A stretch of DNA of 8,304 bases from Gammaproteobacteria bacterium (GCA_003694425.1 RFJX01000003.1:1-8304); one strand, 5' to 3'; numbered from the stretch's first letter, positions 1 to 5,850 are shown. Program-made: numbers and translations. Notes: generated from the sequence alone by a model not told the origin.

Positions 1-53
1 CCCATCCGCCGCTCGAGGAGCGCATCGCGGCCCTGATGTCCGCCTCCACCTGA
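1..53 (+). CDS. htpX: C-terminal end of a probable HtpX-type M48 zinc metalloprotease (5' part outside window)
   Basis: Only the last 16 codons are visible, read from base 3 to the TGA at 51-53, giving HPPLEERIAALMSAST. A (S/T)HPPLEERIxxL ending is typical of HtpX proteases, where the conserved 'HPP' tail follows the catalytic domain. HtpX is an inner-membrane zinc endopeptidase that removes misfolded membrane proteins. The HExxH active site and membrane segments lie outside the window, so the assignment rests on this short tail alone. Other M48 peptidases (BepA/LoiP type) can end in a similar way. The gene runs in the same direction as the PpiC-type isomerase that starts 164 bases downstream. 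Confidence 0.6.
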   Translation, partial: HPPLEERIAALMSAST

Positions 54-70
54 GCGGCGACCGTACTGCC

Positions 71-120
71 CGGGAGGCGGCCCGGCGGTGCGATGGCCGG
101 TTGCCATCACCGCGCTCCCG
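71..120 (+). terminator. Two-tier hairpin downstream of the htpX-like gene
   Basis: CGGGAG (71-76) pairs with CTCCCG (115-120). Inside it GCGGTG (85-90) pairs with CACCGC (108-113) and ATGG (93-96) with CCAT (104-107), around a 7-base loop. The structure starts 17 bases after the stop codon. No T-run follows, so it may be a 3'-end stabiliser or weak terminator rather than a classical intrinsic terminator. Confidence 0.35.
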
Positions 121-134
121 CCGAACCCGGACTC

Positions 135-143
135 TGTTATCCT
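135..143 (+). promoter_or_regulatory. Possible extended -10 promoter element for the PpiC gene
   Basis: TGTTATCCT contains a TGn extension followed by TATCCT, a 4/6 match to TATAAT, in a locally AT-richer spot 75 bases before the ATG. No convincing -35 lies at the proper distance; TTGCCA at 101-106 is 31 bases upstream, too far. An extended -10 can work without a -35, but this is only a weak pattern match. Confidence 0.25.
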
Positions 144-205
144 GTCGAACTGCCGAACCGGACGGGCCCGGCACCACCGGCCAGTCCGCCTCTTTTACCT
201 CCACC

Positions 206-211
206 GGAGAG
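206..211 (+). promoter_or_regulatory. Ribosome binding site deciding the start of the PpiC gene
   Basis: GGAGAG with a 6-base spacer to ATG 218. It favours this start over the longer in-frame reading that begins about 39 codons upstream and would bury the signal peptide. Confidence 0.7.
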
Positions 212-217
212 ATCGTC

Positions 218-1201
218 ATGAAGAGCCCCCTGTTCCTGGTCCTGGGCCTGGTGCTTGCCTGGACCGCCCCCGCCCTGGCGGAACCCGCATCCCCTCCCGC
301 ACGTGTCGTGATGAAGGTGAACGACGAGCCGGTCTACGATTCCGAGCTCCAGATGGAGCTGGCGAGGCTGGCGATGCAGGTTCAGCAGATGGGGCAGGAC
401 CCCGGCAAGATCGACCTGCAGCAGATCGCCACCCAGCAGGTGGTGGATACCCATCTGCTGGCCCAGGAGGCCCGGAAGAAGGGGCTCGAACCCGACGAGG
501 CGAAGGTGCAGGCCCTGATCGAGCAGGCCGCCGCCCAGGCGGGGGGGCGGGACAAACTGGCGGCCTCCCTGGCGCAGAGCGGCATGAGCCTCGACCGGTA
601 CGCCGGGATCCTGCGCACGGCCCTGCTCGCCAACGCCTATGTCGAGCAGGAGCTGATGCCCTCGGCCGAAATCAAGGAAGGGGAGGTCCGGGCCTTCTAC
701 GAGACCAACAAGGAGAAGTTCCGCCAGGAGGAGACGGTCCACGCGCGGCACATCCTGATCCGGGCCGAGCCGGGCGCGGACGCCGCGACGAAGGAGAAGG
801 CGCGGCAGAAGGCCGAGGCGATCCGGGAGCGGGCGCTCAAGGGCGAGGACTTCGCCGAGCTGGCGAAGGAGACCTCCGAGGGACCCAGTGGCCCGCGGGG
901 CGGGGACCTGGGTTTCTTCGAGCGCAAGCGCATGGTGCCGGCCTTCGCCGATGCCGCCTTCGCGCTCAAGCCGGGGGAGATCTCCGACGTGGTCGAGACC
1001 CGCTTCGGCTATCACGTGATCAAGCTGGAGGAGCGCAAGCCGGCCGGCATCCAGCCCTACGACGAGGTGAAGGACAAGCTCCACGCCTTCCTCCAGCAGG
1101 AGCGGGTGCGCGAGGTGGTGAGCCAGAAGCTGGAGGAACTGCGCAAGCAGGCGAAGATCGAGGCCGTCGGTGGCGAAGCGGCCCCGGTCCCCGGCGAATA
1201 G
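218..1201 (+). CDS. Periplasmic SurA/PpiC-type peptidyl-prolyl cis-trans isomerase (parvulin family)
   Basis: The 327-residue product begins with a Sec signal peptide: K2, a hydrophobic stretch at residues 4-16, and a probable cut after ALA at 19-21. A helical SurA_N-like chaperone region follows at about 28-150, opening with the family pattern VVMKVNDEPVYDSEL. One parvulin (PpiC) domain lies at about 173-272, recognised by HARHIL (176-180), GGDLGFF (228-234) and FGYHVIKL (263-270). A charged helical tail follows. Parvulins isomerise X-Pro bonds; SurA-like proteins escort outer-membrane proteins through the periplasm. A single PPIase domain separates it from SurA, which has two, and makes it closer to PrsA or PpiC-like foldases. 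ATG 218 is chosen over more upstream in-frame codons because GGAGAG (206-211) sits 6 bases before it and the signal peptide starts there. Gene symbol is left empty because the exact orthologue is unclear. Confidence 0.9.
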   Translation: MKSPLFLVLGLVLAWTAPALAEPASPPARVVMKVNDEPVYDSELQMELARLAMQVQQMGQDPGKIDLQQIATQQVVDTHLLAQEARKKGLEPDEAKVQALIEQAAAQAGGRDKLAASLAQSGMSLDRYAGILRTALLANAYVEQELMPSAEIKEGEVRAFYETNKEKFRQEETVHARHILIRAEPGADAATKEKARQKAEAIRERALKGEDFAELAKETSEGPSGPRGGDLGFFERKRMVPAFADAAFALKPGEISDVVETRFGYHVIKLEERKPAGIQPYDEVKDKLHAFLQQERVREVVSQKLEELRKQAKIEAVGGEAAPVPGE

Positions 1202-1212
1202 CCCCTCCTGCA

Positions 1213-1224
1213 TGACCCGGGTCA
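1213..1224. other. 12-bp perfect palindrome between convergent genes
   Basis: TGACCCGGGTCA reads the same on both strands and begins 11 bases after the PpiC-gene stop codon. With no loop it is more like a protein-binding or chance palindrome than a terminator. No function can be assigned from sequence. Confidence 0.4.
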
Positions 1225-1263
1225 GACCCTGCCTGCCCCGGATATGCCGGGATCCCCTGATAT

Positions 1264-1293
1264 GCCGCTCCCCGGAAAGCCCCGGGGAGCGGC
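1264..1293. terminator. Perfect 12-bp hairpin between convergent genes, probable bidirectional terminator
   Basis: GCCGCTCCCCGG (1264-1275) is exactly complementary to CCGGGGAGCGGC (1282-1293), with the loop AAAGCC between them. It lies in the 104-base gap where the plus-strand PpiC gene (stop 1201) and the minus-strand L,D-transpeptidase gene (stop 1306) meet, the expected place for a shared terminator. Neither side has a T-run, so Rho-assisted termination or 3'-end protection is equally possible. Confidence 0.6.
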
Positions 1294-1305
1294 ACGACCG
1301 CCGCC

Positions 1306-1791
1306 TCACTCCTCCCTGATCAGCACCTCGTCGCCCACCTCGACGGCGTCATAGAGCCGCAGCAGGGGTTCGCTGGCCACGCGGATGCAGCCGCGCGACC
1401 CCGGCACCCCCAGCGGCACGTCGTCGGGGGTGCCATGGATGTAGATGTAGCGCGCCCGGCTGTCCACTTCGCCGCCACGGTTGAATCCCTCCTCCAGACC
1501 CTCCAGCCAGAGGATGCGGGTCAGGATCCAGTCGCGGTCGGGGTGGCGCCCGCGCAGCTCCGGGGTCCAGACCTCGCCGGTGGGCCGGCGGCCGACGAAG
1601 ACCGTCCCCACCGGGGCGCCCGCGCCGATCTTCTCGCAGATCCGGTGCCTCCCGCGCGGGGTGCACTCCGAGTCCATGCGCTCGCCCGGCCCGTTGGCGG
1701 CGGTGGAGACCGGGCACTCCAGGAGCAGGCGGTCCCCCTCGTGGAGCCAAAGGCGCTGGCGGGCGATGCTGATGAGGATGCGGCGGCTCAT
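1306..1791 (-). CDS. Small L,D-transpeptidase (YkuD / ErfK-YbiS family)
   Basis: The 161-residue protein consists almost only of a YkuD catalytic domain. The motif YIYIHGTPDD (115-124) supplies the catalytic His119, and GVPGSRGCIRV (128-138) supplies the nucleophile Cys135, with Arg137 after it. These enzymes form or exchange 3-3 peptide cross-links in peptidoglycan, or attach proteins to it. The usual SHGC is SRGC here; this position varies among relatives (E. coli YcbB has SSGC), so activity is still likely. No signal peptide is visible: the N-terminus MSRRILISIARQRLWL goes straight into the first beta strands, as in other short members. The ATG overlaps the stop of the solute-binding-protein gene (ATGA, 1788-1791) and has no clear Shine-Dalgarno sequence, so translation probably depends on re-initiation after that gene. 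Confidence 0.92.
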   Translation of the reverse strand: MSRRILISIARQRLWLHEGDRLLLECPVSTAANGPGERMDSECTPRGRHRICEKIGAGAPVGTVFVGRRPTGEVWTPELRGRHPDRDWILTRILWLEGLEEGFNRGGEVDSRARYIYIHGTPDDVPLGVPGSRGCIRVASEPLLRLYDAVEVGDEVLIREE

Positions 1792-3290
1792 GGTGTCAGC
1801 TTGCGGGTGGAGGCCAGGGCATCATAGCGGCCGTCGGGCCAGACCCGGTAGCCCGTGATCCCGGCACGGACCAGCGCCACCTGGTCCTCGTACCAGAGCG
1901 GGACGTAGGGGAGGGTCTCGAGCAGGCGCCGCTGGATCCGGCGGTAGATCCCTGCCTGCTCCCGCTCATCCTCCGTCCCCTCCGCCTGCTCGATCAGGGC
2001 ATCGACCTGCGGGTCGGCGTAGCGGCCGCGGTTGGCCCCGGCCGGCGGCACCGAGGCGCTGTGGAAGACGTAGCGGAAGATGTCCGGCATCTTCAGCCCC
2101 ACCCAGGCCAGGCTGTACATCTGGAAGCGGCCGGCCTTGATGTCGGAATAGAAGGTGCCCCAGTCATAGCTGCGGATGTCGACCTGGATCCCGACGGCGC
2201 GCAGCTGGTCCTGGATCACGGTGGCGATGCGCAGGCGCTGGGCGTTGCTGGAGGTCTTGTAGGTGAGGCGCAGTGGGTGATCGGGCCCGTAGCCCACCTC
2301 GCGCAGCAGGCGGCGGGCTGCGGCCGGGTCGTGGGTGAAGCCGGCCCCGCCGCGATAGCCGGCCCAGTGGTCCGGCGGCAGGATGGCGGCCGCCGGGCGG
2401 GCGTGGCCGCCGAGCAGGTAGCGGATGATCGCCTCCCGGTCCAGGGCCAGGGCCACCGCCCGGCGCACCCGGGGATCGCCGGTGACCGGATCGGCCAGGT
2501 TGAAGCCGATGTAGGCGAAGGTATCGCCGCGGCTGGAGAGGACCCGTACCCCTTCGCGCTTCCGGGTCCAGCGCAGCAGCTCGGCCGGCAGGTCGCCCTG
2601 GGTCAGGTCGATCTCGCCGCGCAGGAGTTTCAGCACCCGCACCGTGGCGTCCGGCACCTTGAGGAAGACCACCTCCTGACCGTCGGAGCGGCGGAGCAGG
2701 TGGAGTTCACCCGGTGCCGGCCAGGCCAGGAAGTTGAACGGGCCGCTGCCCACCGGCTGCTCGCGGAAGGGGTGGCCGGCCTCGATCAGGGCCGCCGGCA
2801 GGATCCCCAGGGTCAGGCGCCCGGGGAACAGGGGGTCGGGTCGCGAGAGGCGGAATTCGACCGTTTCTTCGTCCGGGGTCTCGACCGATTCGACCATCGA
2901 GAGCGACCCCTTGTGCGGCGACTTCGATCCCCTGGCCAGCACCGAGCGGTAGGTGGCCACCACGTCCCGGGCGCTGAGGTGCCGGCCATCGCTGAAGCGG
3001 CGGCAGCGATCCAGCAGGGTGAAGCGGTAGCGCCGCGCGCCGACCCGCTCCCAGCGCGCCAGCCTCGGCCGCGGCCGGTAGTCCTCGCCGAACTCCACCA
3101 GGGGGCAGTAGAGCAGCCGGTTGACCCGGTAAGATGCGGCATCGGTGGCGAAGCGCGGGTCGAGTGTGATCGGCGCCTGTGCCAGGCCGAACCGGATCGC
3201 CGGGTCCTGCACCTGTTCGCAGCCGGTCAGGAGGAAGATCAACCACAGAGACGCAGAGGCGCAGAGTACCTTGTGAAAGTGGACTGTCAT
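1788..3290 (-). CDS. Family 5 extracellular solute-binding lipoprotein (oligopeptide/dipeptide ABC transporter type)
   Basis: The 500-residue product matches the SBP_bac_5 family in length and layout. A lipoprotein signal ends in the lipobox LLTGC with Cys24. Family landmarks are the early TLDPRFATD (42-50), FSDGRHLSARDV (99-110), VGSGPF (180-185), YIGFN (260-264), VRRAVALALDREAII (275-289) and the C-terminal LPYVPLWYED (460-469). Such proteins capture peptides or similar small molecules in the periplasm for an ABC importer, but no permease or ATPase gene is in the window. ATG 3290 is the only plausible start: an in-frame stop lies at 3306-3308. Its Shine-Dalgarno match is poor (GGGAG directly touching ATG). 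Codons 9-17 (LCASASLWL) are encoded by an intergenic repeat arm, so the signal-peptide core seems to be of repeat origin. The gene overlaps the L,D-transpeptidase gene by four bases. Substrate is unknown; murein peptides are one guess from that neighbour. Confidence 0.9.
   Translation of the reverse strand: MTVHFHKVLCASASLWLIFLLTGCEQVQDPAIRFGLAQAPITLDPRFATDAASYRVNRLLYCPLVEFGEDYRPRPRLARWERVGARRYRFTLLDRCRRFSDGRHLSARDVVATYRSVLARGSKSPHKGSLSMVESVETPDEETVEFRLSRPDPLFPGRLTLGILPAALIEAGHPFREQPVGSGPFNFLAWPAPGELHLLRRSDGQEVVFLKVPDATVRVLKLLRGEIDLTQGDLPAELLRWTRKREGVRVLSSRGDTFAYIGFNLADPVTGDPRVRRAVALALDREAIIRYLLGGHARPAAAILPPDHWAGYRGGAGFTHDPAAARRLLREVGYGPDHPLRLTYKTSSNAQRLRIATVIQDQLRAVGIQVDIRSYDWGTFYSDIKAGRFQMYSLAWVGLKMPDIFRYVFHSASVPPAGANRGRYADPQVDALIEQAEGTEDEREQAGIYRRIQRRLLETLPYVPLWYEDQVALVRAGITGYRVWPDGRYDALASTRKLTP
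3240..3266 (+). repeat. Repeat copy A, inside the signal-peptide coding region
   Basis: Contains CCACAGAGA, then CGCAGAGG and CGCAGAG, three boxes at 8-base spacing. On the minus strand it is read in frame as residues 9-17 (LCASASLWL) of the solute-binding lipoprotein, which form the hydrophobic core of its signal peptide. Confidence 0.8.
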
Positions 3291-3330
3291 CTCCCGGGTT
3301 TTCCGTCATCTACGGCCAGTTTCATCGACC

Positions 3331-3357
3331 CTCTGTGTCCTCGGTATCTCTGTGGTG
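3331..3357 (-). repeat. Repeat copy B
   Basis: On the minus strand it reads CACCACAGAGATACCGAGG followed by ACACAGAG. The outer (CACCACAGAGA) and inner boxes are intact and the central box is degraded. It is the right arm of unit 1. Confidence 0.75.
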
Positions 3358-3414
3358 CTCATCGATCTTGCATGGCTACTGATTGGCACCGATTCCAACG
3401 TATGAGGATAAAGC

Positions 3415-3442
3415 GCACCACGAAGACACGGAGGTCACGGAG
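3415..3442 (+). repeat. Repeat copy C
   Basis: CACCACGAAGACACGGAGG followed by TCACGGAG; three boxes, the first altered to CACGAAG. It is the left arm of unit 2. Confidence 0.8.
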
Positions 3443-3544
3443 AGCTTCTACCGCAAAATCCACCATGCACAGAGGGCTCACTGGCCCGGGTGCAACGATC
3501 CGTTACTGTGCCAGAGCGTTCAGGATTGAACTGTGACACATCGA

Positions 3545-3557
3545 GGTTTCAGAAACC
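3545..3557. other. 13-base dyad in the core of repeat unit 2
   Basis: GGTTTC-A-GAAACC is a perfect 6-bp inverted repeat around one base. It could be an operator-like site or chance; nothing else supports a function. Confidence 0.3.
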
Positions 3558-3646
3558 GCGACAAACCAGCCTGCCAGTCCTGTCCGCCAATAGTGCAAGG
3601 GATCGTGCTCCACTACATGGGGAGAACACACTGAACCATCACGAAT

Positions 3647-3674
3647 CTCTGTGACCTCCGTGTCTCTGTGGTGA
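3647..3674 (-). repeat. Repeat copy D, abutting the rlmD stop codon
   Basis: On the minus strand it reads TCACCACAGAGACACGGAG followed by GTCACAGAG. Read together with the stop codon, the sequence TAA-TCACCAC joins gene and repeat with no spacer. Confidence 0.85.
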
Positions 3675-4997
3675 TTATCTTTCAAACAGCGTGATGGACT
3701 CGACGTGGGCGGTGTGCGGGAACATGTCCATCACCCCGGCCCGCAGCAGGCGGTAGCCGCGTTCGTTGACCAGCAGCCCTGCGTCGCGGGCCAGGGTGGC
3801 CGGGTTGCAGGAGACATAGACGATCCGGCGTACCCGCTCCAGATCGAGCTGGCGCAGCACCTCCTGGGCGCCGCTGCGGGGCGGGTCCAGCAACAGCTTG
3901 TCGAAGGCCGGTTCCATGAATTCGCCGGCCAGTTCCCCGGCCATCAGGTTGGCGGCCTCGAAGGTCACGTTCCCGAGGTCGTTGCGCTCCGCGTTGGCCC
4001 GGGCCCTCTCGACCAGGGCCTCATCCCCCTCCACCCCGTGTACCCTGCCGGCCTTGCGGGCCAGCGGGAGGCTGAAGTTGCCCAGACCGCAGAACAGCTC
4101 CAGCACGGCATCTTCCGGCCCCGGGTCCAGCAGCGCCACCGCCCGCTCCACCATGGCCCGGTTGATCGCCGGGTTGACCTGGGTGAAGCCGGAAGGGAGG
4201 AACTGCAGTTCGATGCCGGATCCAGGCAGGGTGTAGGAGAGGGTGACGCCCCCTTCAGGCCACAGCGGGTGGATGCTCTCCGGCCCCTGCGGCTGCAGGC
4301 AGATGGCCAGACCCGTCTCCCGTGCGAAGTCGGCAAGGCGCCGGCGGTCGGCGTCGGACAGGGGGTCGAGATGGCGGAACACCAGCACCGTCTGCGAGTC
4401 GTCCACCGCCGCCTCGATCTGCGGGATGCGGGCGCGGGCATCGAGCGAGGTGATCAGCTCGCGCAGGGCCGTGATGCGCCGGCCCACCGACTCGTGCAGC
4501 ACCTCGCAGCCGCCCATCTCGGTGATGTAGGGCGAGCCCTGTTCACGGAAGCCGACCAGCGCCAGCCCCTTCTTCTCGACGTACTTGACCCCCAGCCGCG
4601 CCTTGTGCCGGTAGCCCCACAGCGGGCCGGTCAGCGGTTCCAGCACCGCTTCAGGCCGCACCCCGCCCAGGTGTTCGAGCTGCTCCAGCAGCACCGACTG
4701 CTTGTGCGCCATCTGCGCGGCCGGGTCCAGGTGCTGCAGCGAGCAGCCCCCGCACACCCCGGCATGGGGACAGCGCGGCGCCACCCGTTCCGGCGCCGGC
4801 TCCAGCACCTGCTCCACCCGCGCCTCGTCGAAGCGGCGATGGAAACGGTAACAGCGGGCGATCACCGTCTCGCCGGGCAGCGCTCCGGCCACGAAGACGG
4901 TCTTGCCGTGGGCGTCGCGCGCCACCCCGCGGCCCTCGTGGGAGATGGACTCCACGCGCAGGGTCACGGGTTCGCGATTGCGTCTCTTCTTCGCCAA
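3675..4997 (-). CDS. rlmD: 23S rRNA (uracil-1939-C5)-methyltransferase RlmD
   Basis: The 440-residue protein has the full RlmD (RumA) layout. An N-terminal TRAM domain (about 8-68) includes ESISHEGRGVARD. The [4Fe-4S] cluster ligands are Cys76, Cys82 and Cys85 (CPHAGVCGGC) with Cys164. A Rossmann methyltransferase domain carries FTQVNP (271-276), the SAM motif LELFCGLGNF (299-308), DPPR (371-374), the nucleophile Cys397 in SCNPATLARD, and Glu434 in HTAHVESI. The enzyme methylates U1939 of 23S rRNA (E. coli numbering) with S-adenosylmethionine. The start is TTG (4995-4997), chosen because GGAGAGG sits 8 bases upstream and the following AKKRRNREP matches the usual basic N-terminus. It lies 63 bases downstream of the exonuclease gene on the same strand, so the two are probably co-transcribed. 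All key residues are present and the length is normal. Confidence 0.96.
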   Translation of the reverse strand: MAKKRRNREPVTLRVESISHEGRGVARDAHGKTVFVAGALPGETVIARCYRFHRRFDEARVEQVLEPAPERVAPRCPHAGVCGGCSLQHLDPAAQMAHKQSVLLEQLEHLGGVRPEAVLEPLTGPLWGYRHKARLGVKYVEKKGLALVGFREQGSPYITEMGGCEVLHESVGRRITALRELITSLDARARIPQIEAAVDDSQTVLVFRHLDPLSDADRRRLADFARETGLAICLQPQGPESIHPLWPEGGVTLSYTLPGSGIELQFLPSGFTQVNPAINRAMVERAVALLDPGPEDAVLELFCGLGNFSLPLARKAGRVHGVEGDEALVERARANAERNDLGNVTFEAANLMAGELAGEFMEPAFDKLLLDPPRSGAQEVLRQLDLERVRRIVYVSCNPATLARDAGLLVNERGYRLLRAGVMDMFPHTAHVESITLFER

Positions 4998-5005
4998 GCT
5001 GGTTG

Positions 5006-5012
5006 CCTCTCC
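5006..5012 (-). promoter_or_regulatory. Ribosome binding site supporting the TTG start of rlmD
   Basis: On the minus strand GGAGAGG precedes TTG by 8 bases (CAACCAGC). No ATG lies near the conserved N-terminus, so this site decides the start. Confidence 0.75.
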
Positions 5013-5060
5013 GGAAAAGGGTGGCGGGGCCGCCGGGAATGGTCCGGGAGCCTGCCCGCT

Positions 5061-5843
5061 TCAGATCGCTTCGGGCCAGGCCTCGAGAAACTCCCTGAAG
5101 TGAGGCCGATCGACCTCCCGCAGGTGCCCCCTGAGCCTCTCGCATTCGCCGCGGTAGGCACCCTCCTCGAGGTTGCCGCGCATCCGCTCGAAACGCAGAT
5201 AGACGAGGTAGGTATTGAGCACGTCGGTCTCGCAATAGTCCCGGATGGCGTCGATCTCCCCGGCCAGCCACCGGTTCCAGACATCGCCGCCGGACATGCC
5301 GACCTTGCCGGGGAAGCCCAGCAGCTGGGCGATCTGGTCCAGCGGGGCGCTGGCCCGGGGCGAGAATCCCGCCAGCACGTCCATCAGGTCGATGTGGCGC
5401 CAGTGGTAGCGGCCGAGGTAGTTGTTGTAGCGGAACGCCCGCTCCTCGTCACCCACCTCCCAGTAGCGCGGGGCGCTGATCCCGTGCAGGAGGGCGCGGT
5501 AGTGCAGCACCGGCAGGTCGAAGCCGCTGCCGTTCCAGGAGACCAGCACCGGGCTGTACCGCTCGATGCCGTCGAAGAAGCGCTGTACCAGCTCGGCCTC
5601 GGTCGAGTCGCGCTCGCCCAGCGACCAGACCGCCAGCTTCTCGCCCTGGCGCAGCACCGCGGAGATGGCGACGACCCGCTGCAGATGGTGGCGGATGAAC
5701 TCGCTCTGCCCGCCCGTCTCCTGGCGGCGCAGGGCGAACATGGCGCTCGCCACCTCCTCGTCGCCGAGCCCCTCCAGACCGAACAGCCGGCGGCCGCCCT
5801 CCAGGTCGGGGATGGTCTCGATGTCGAATACCAGGATGTTCAT
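5061..5843 (-). CDS. Predicted 3'-5' exonuclease, PolB-exonuclease-like (DEDDy, DNA_pol_B_exo2 family)
   Basis: The 260-residue protein shows a complete DEDDy exonuclease core. Motif I is FDIETIP with Asp7 and Glu9; motif II is SWNGSGFDLPVL with Asp109; motif III is YCETD with Tyr203 and Asp207. IDLMDVL (151-157) and the GKVGMSGGDVW segment (179-189) are typical of the stand-alone family related to the proofreading domain of B-family DNA polymerases. Such enzymes should remove nucleotides from 3' ends using two metal ions; whether the in vivo substrate is DNA or RNA is not known to me. No polymerase domain is attached. ATG 5843 fits the family N-terminus (MNILVFDIET). The only Shine-Dalgarno-like sequence, GGTGAG with a 6-base spacer, is mostly part of repeat copy E. 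The gene precedes rlmD by 63 bases. Confidence 0.92.
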   Translation of the reverse strand: MNILVFDIETIPDLEGGRRLFGLEGLGDEEVASAMFALRRQETGGQSEFIRHHLQRVVAISAVLRQGEKLAVWSLGERDSTEAELVQRFFDGIERYSPVLVSWNGSGFDLPVLHYRALLHGISAPRYWEVGDEERAFRYNNYLGRYHWRHIDLMDVLAGFSPRASAPLDQIAQLLGFPGKVGMSGGDVWNRWLAGEIDAIRDYCETDVLNTYLVYLRFERMRGNLEEGAYRGECERLRGHLREVDRPHFREFLEAWPEAI

Positions 5844-5850
5844 GGGCGGC

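Larger units (their letters stand above)
3240..3357. repeat. Paired-repeat unit 1 (inverted CACRGAG arms, ~64-base core), overlapping the lipoprotein gene start
   Basis: Two repeat copies point inward at 3240-3266 (plus orientation) and 3331-3357 (minus orientation). This is the most diverged of the three units: the middle CACRGAG box of the right arm reads TACCGAG and the arms differ by a one-base shift. The core holds the ATG of the solute-binding lipoprotein gene, so the unit spans the boundary between its 5' leader and its coding sequence. The core shares no obvious sequence with the other two cores. Confidence 0.7.
3291..3674. other. 384-base gene-free spacer between rlmD and the solute-binding-protein gene, filled with paired repeats
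   Basis: The spacer holds the right part of repeat unit 1, a 57-base gap (3358-3414) with nothing recognisable, and the whole of unit 2. It is visibly less GC-rich than the flanking genes. Small open frames here, such as one on the minus strand ending at 3503, read through the repeats (HHRDTEVTE-like peptide) and show no protein-like features. A promoter for the lipoprotein operon should lie here, but I see no convincing -35/-10 pair on the minus strand. Confidence 0.75.
3415..3674. repeat. Paired-repeat unit 2 (inverted CACRGAG arms, ~204-base core), directly after rlmD
   Basis: Inward-facing arms at 3415-3442 and 3647-3674 agree at 24 of 28 positions when one is reverse-complemented. The right arm starts at the base adjoining the rlmD stop codon (3675-3677). 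The 204-base core has no homology visible to me with other cores and no coding sign. In minus-strand RNA the arms could form a long imperfect stem in the 3' untranslated region of rlmD. Confidence 0.75.

Noticed and set aside
137..1309. Minus-strand open frame of about 390 codons opposite the PpiC gene
   Set aside because: Shadow of a gene with signal peptide, ribosome binding site and parvulin motifs; no family features in its own translation.
2061..3536. Plus-strand open frame of about 491 codons opposite the solute-binding-protein gene
   Set aside because: Antisense shadow of a clear SBP_bac_5 gene; it runs through repeat units and ends in repeat-derived peptide without any domain pattern.
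3240..3674. CRISPR array or tandem repeat array
   Set aside because: Repeats are inverted in pairs with unequal spacers (about 64, 57 and 204 bases), and no cas gene is present.
3503..3685. 60-codon minus-strand ORF between rlmD and the lipoprotein gene
   Set aside because: Its opening residues (KDNHHRDTEVTE) are the translation of repeat copy D; it has no ribosome binding site and overlaps the end of rlmD.
4998..5060. Possible terminator in the GGCGG/CCGCC-rich spacer between the exonuclease gene and rlmD
   Set aside because: The inverted bases leave only a two-base loop and there is no T-run; the short gap fits co-transcription better.
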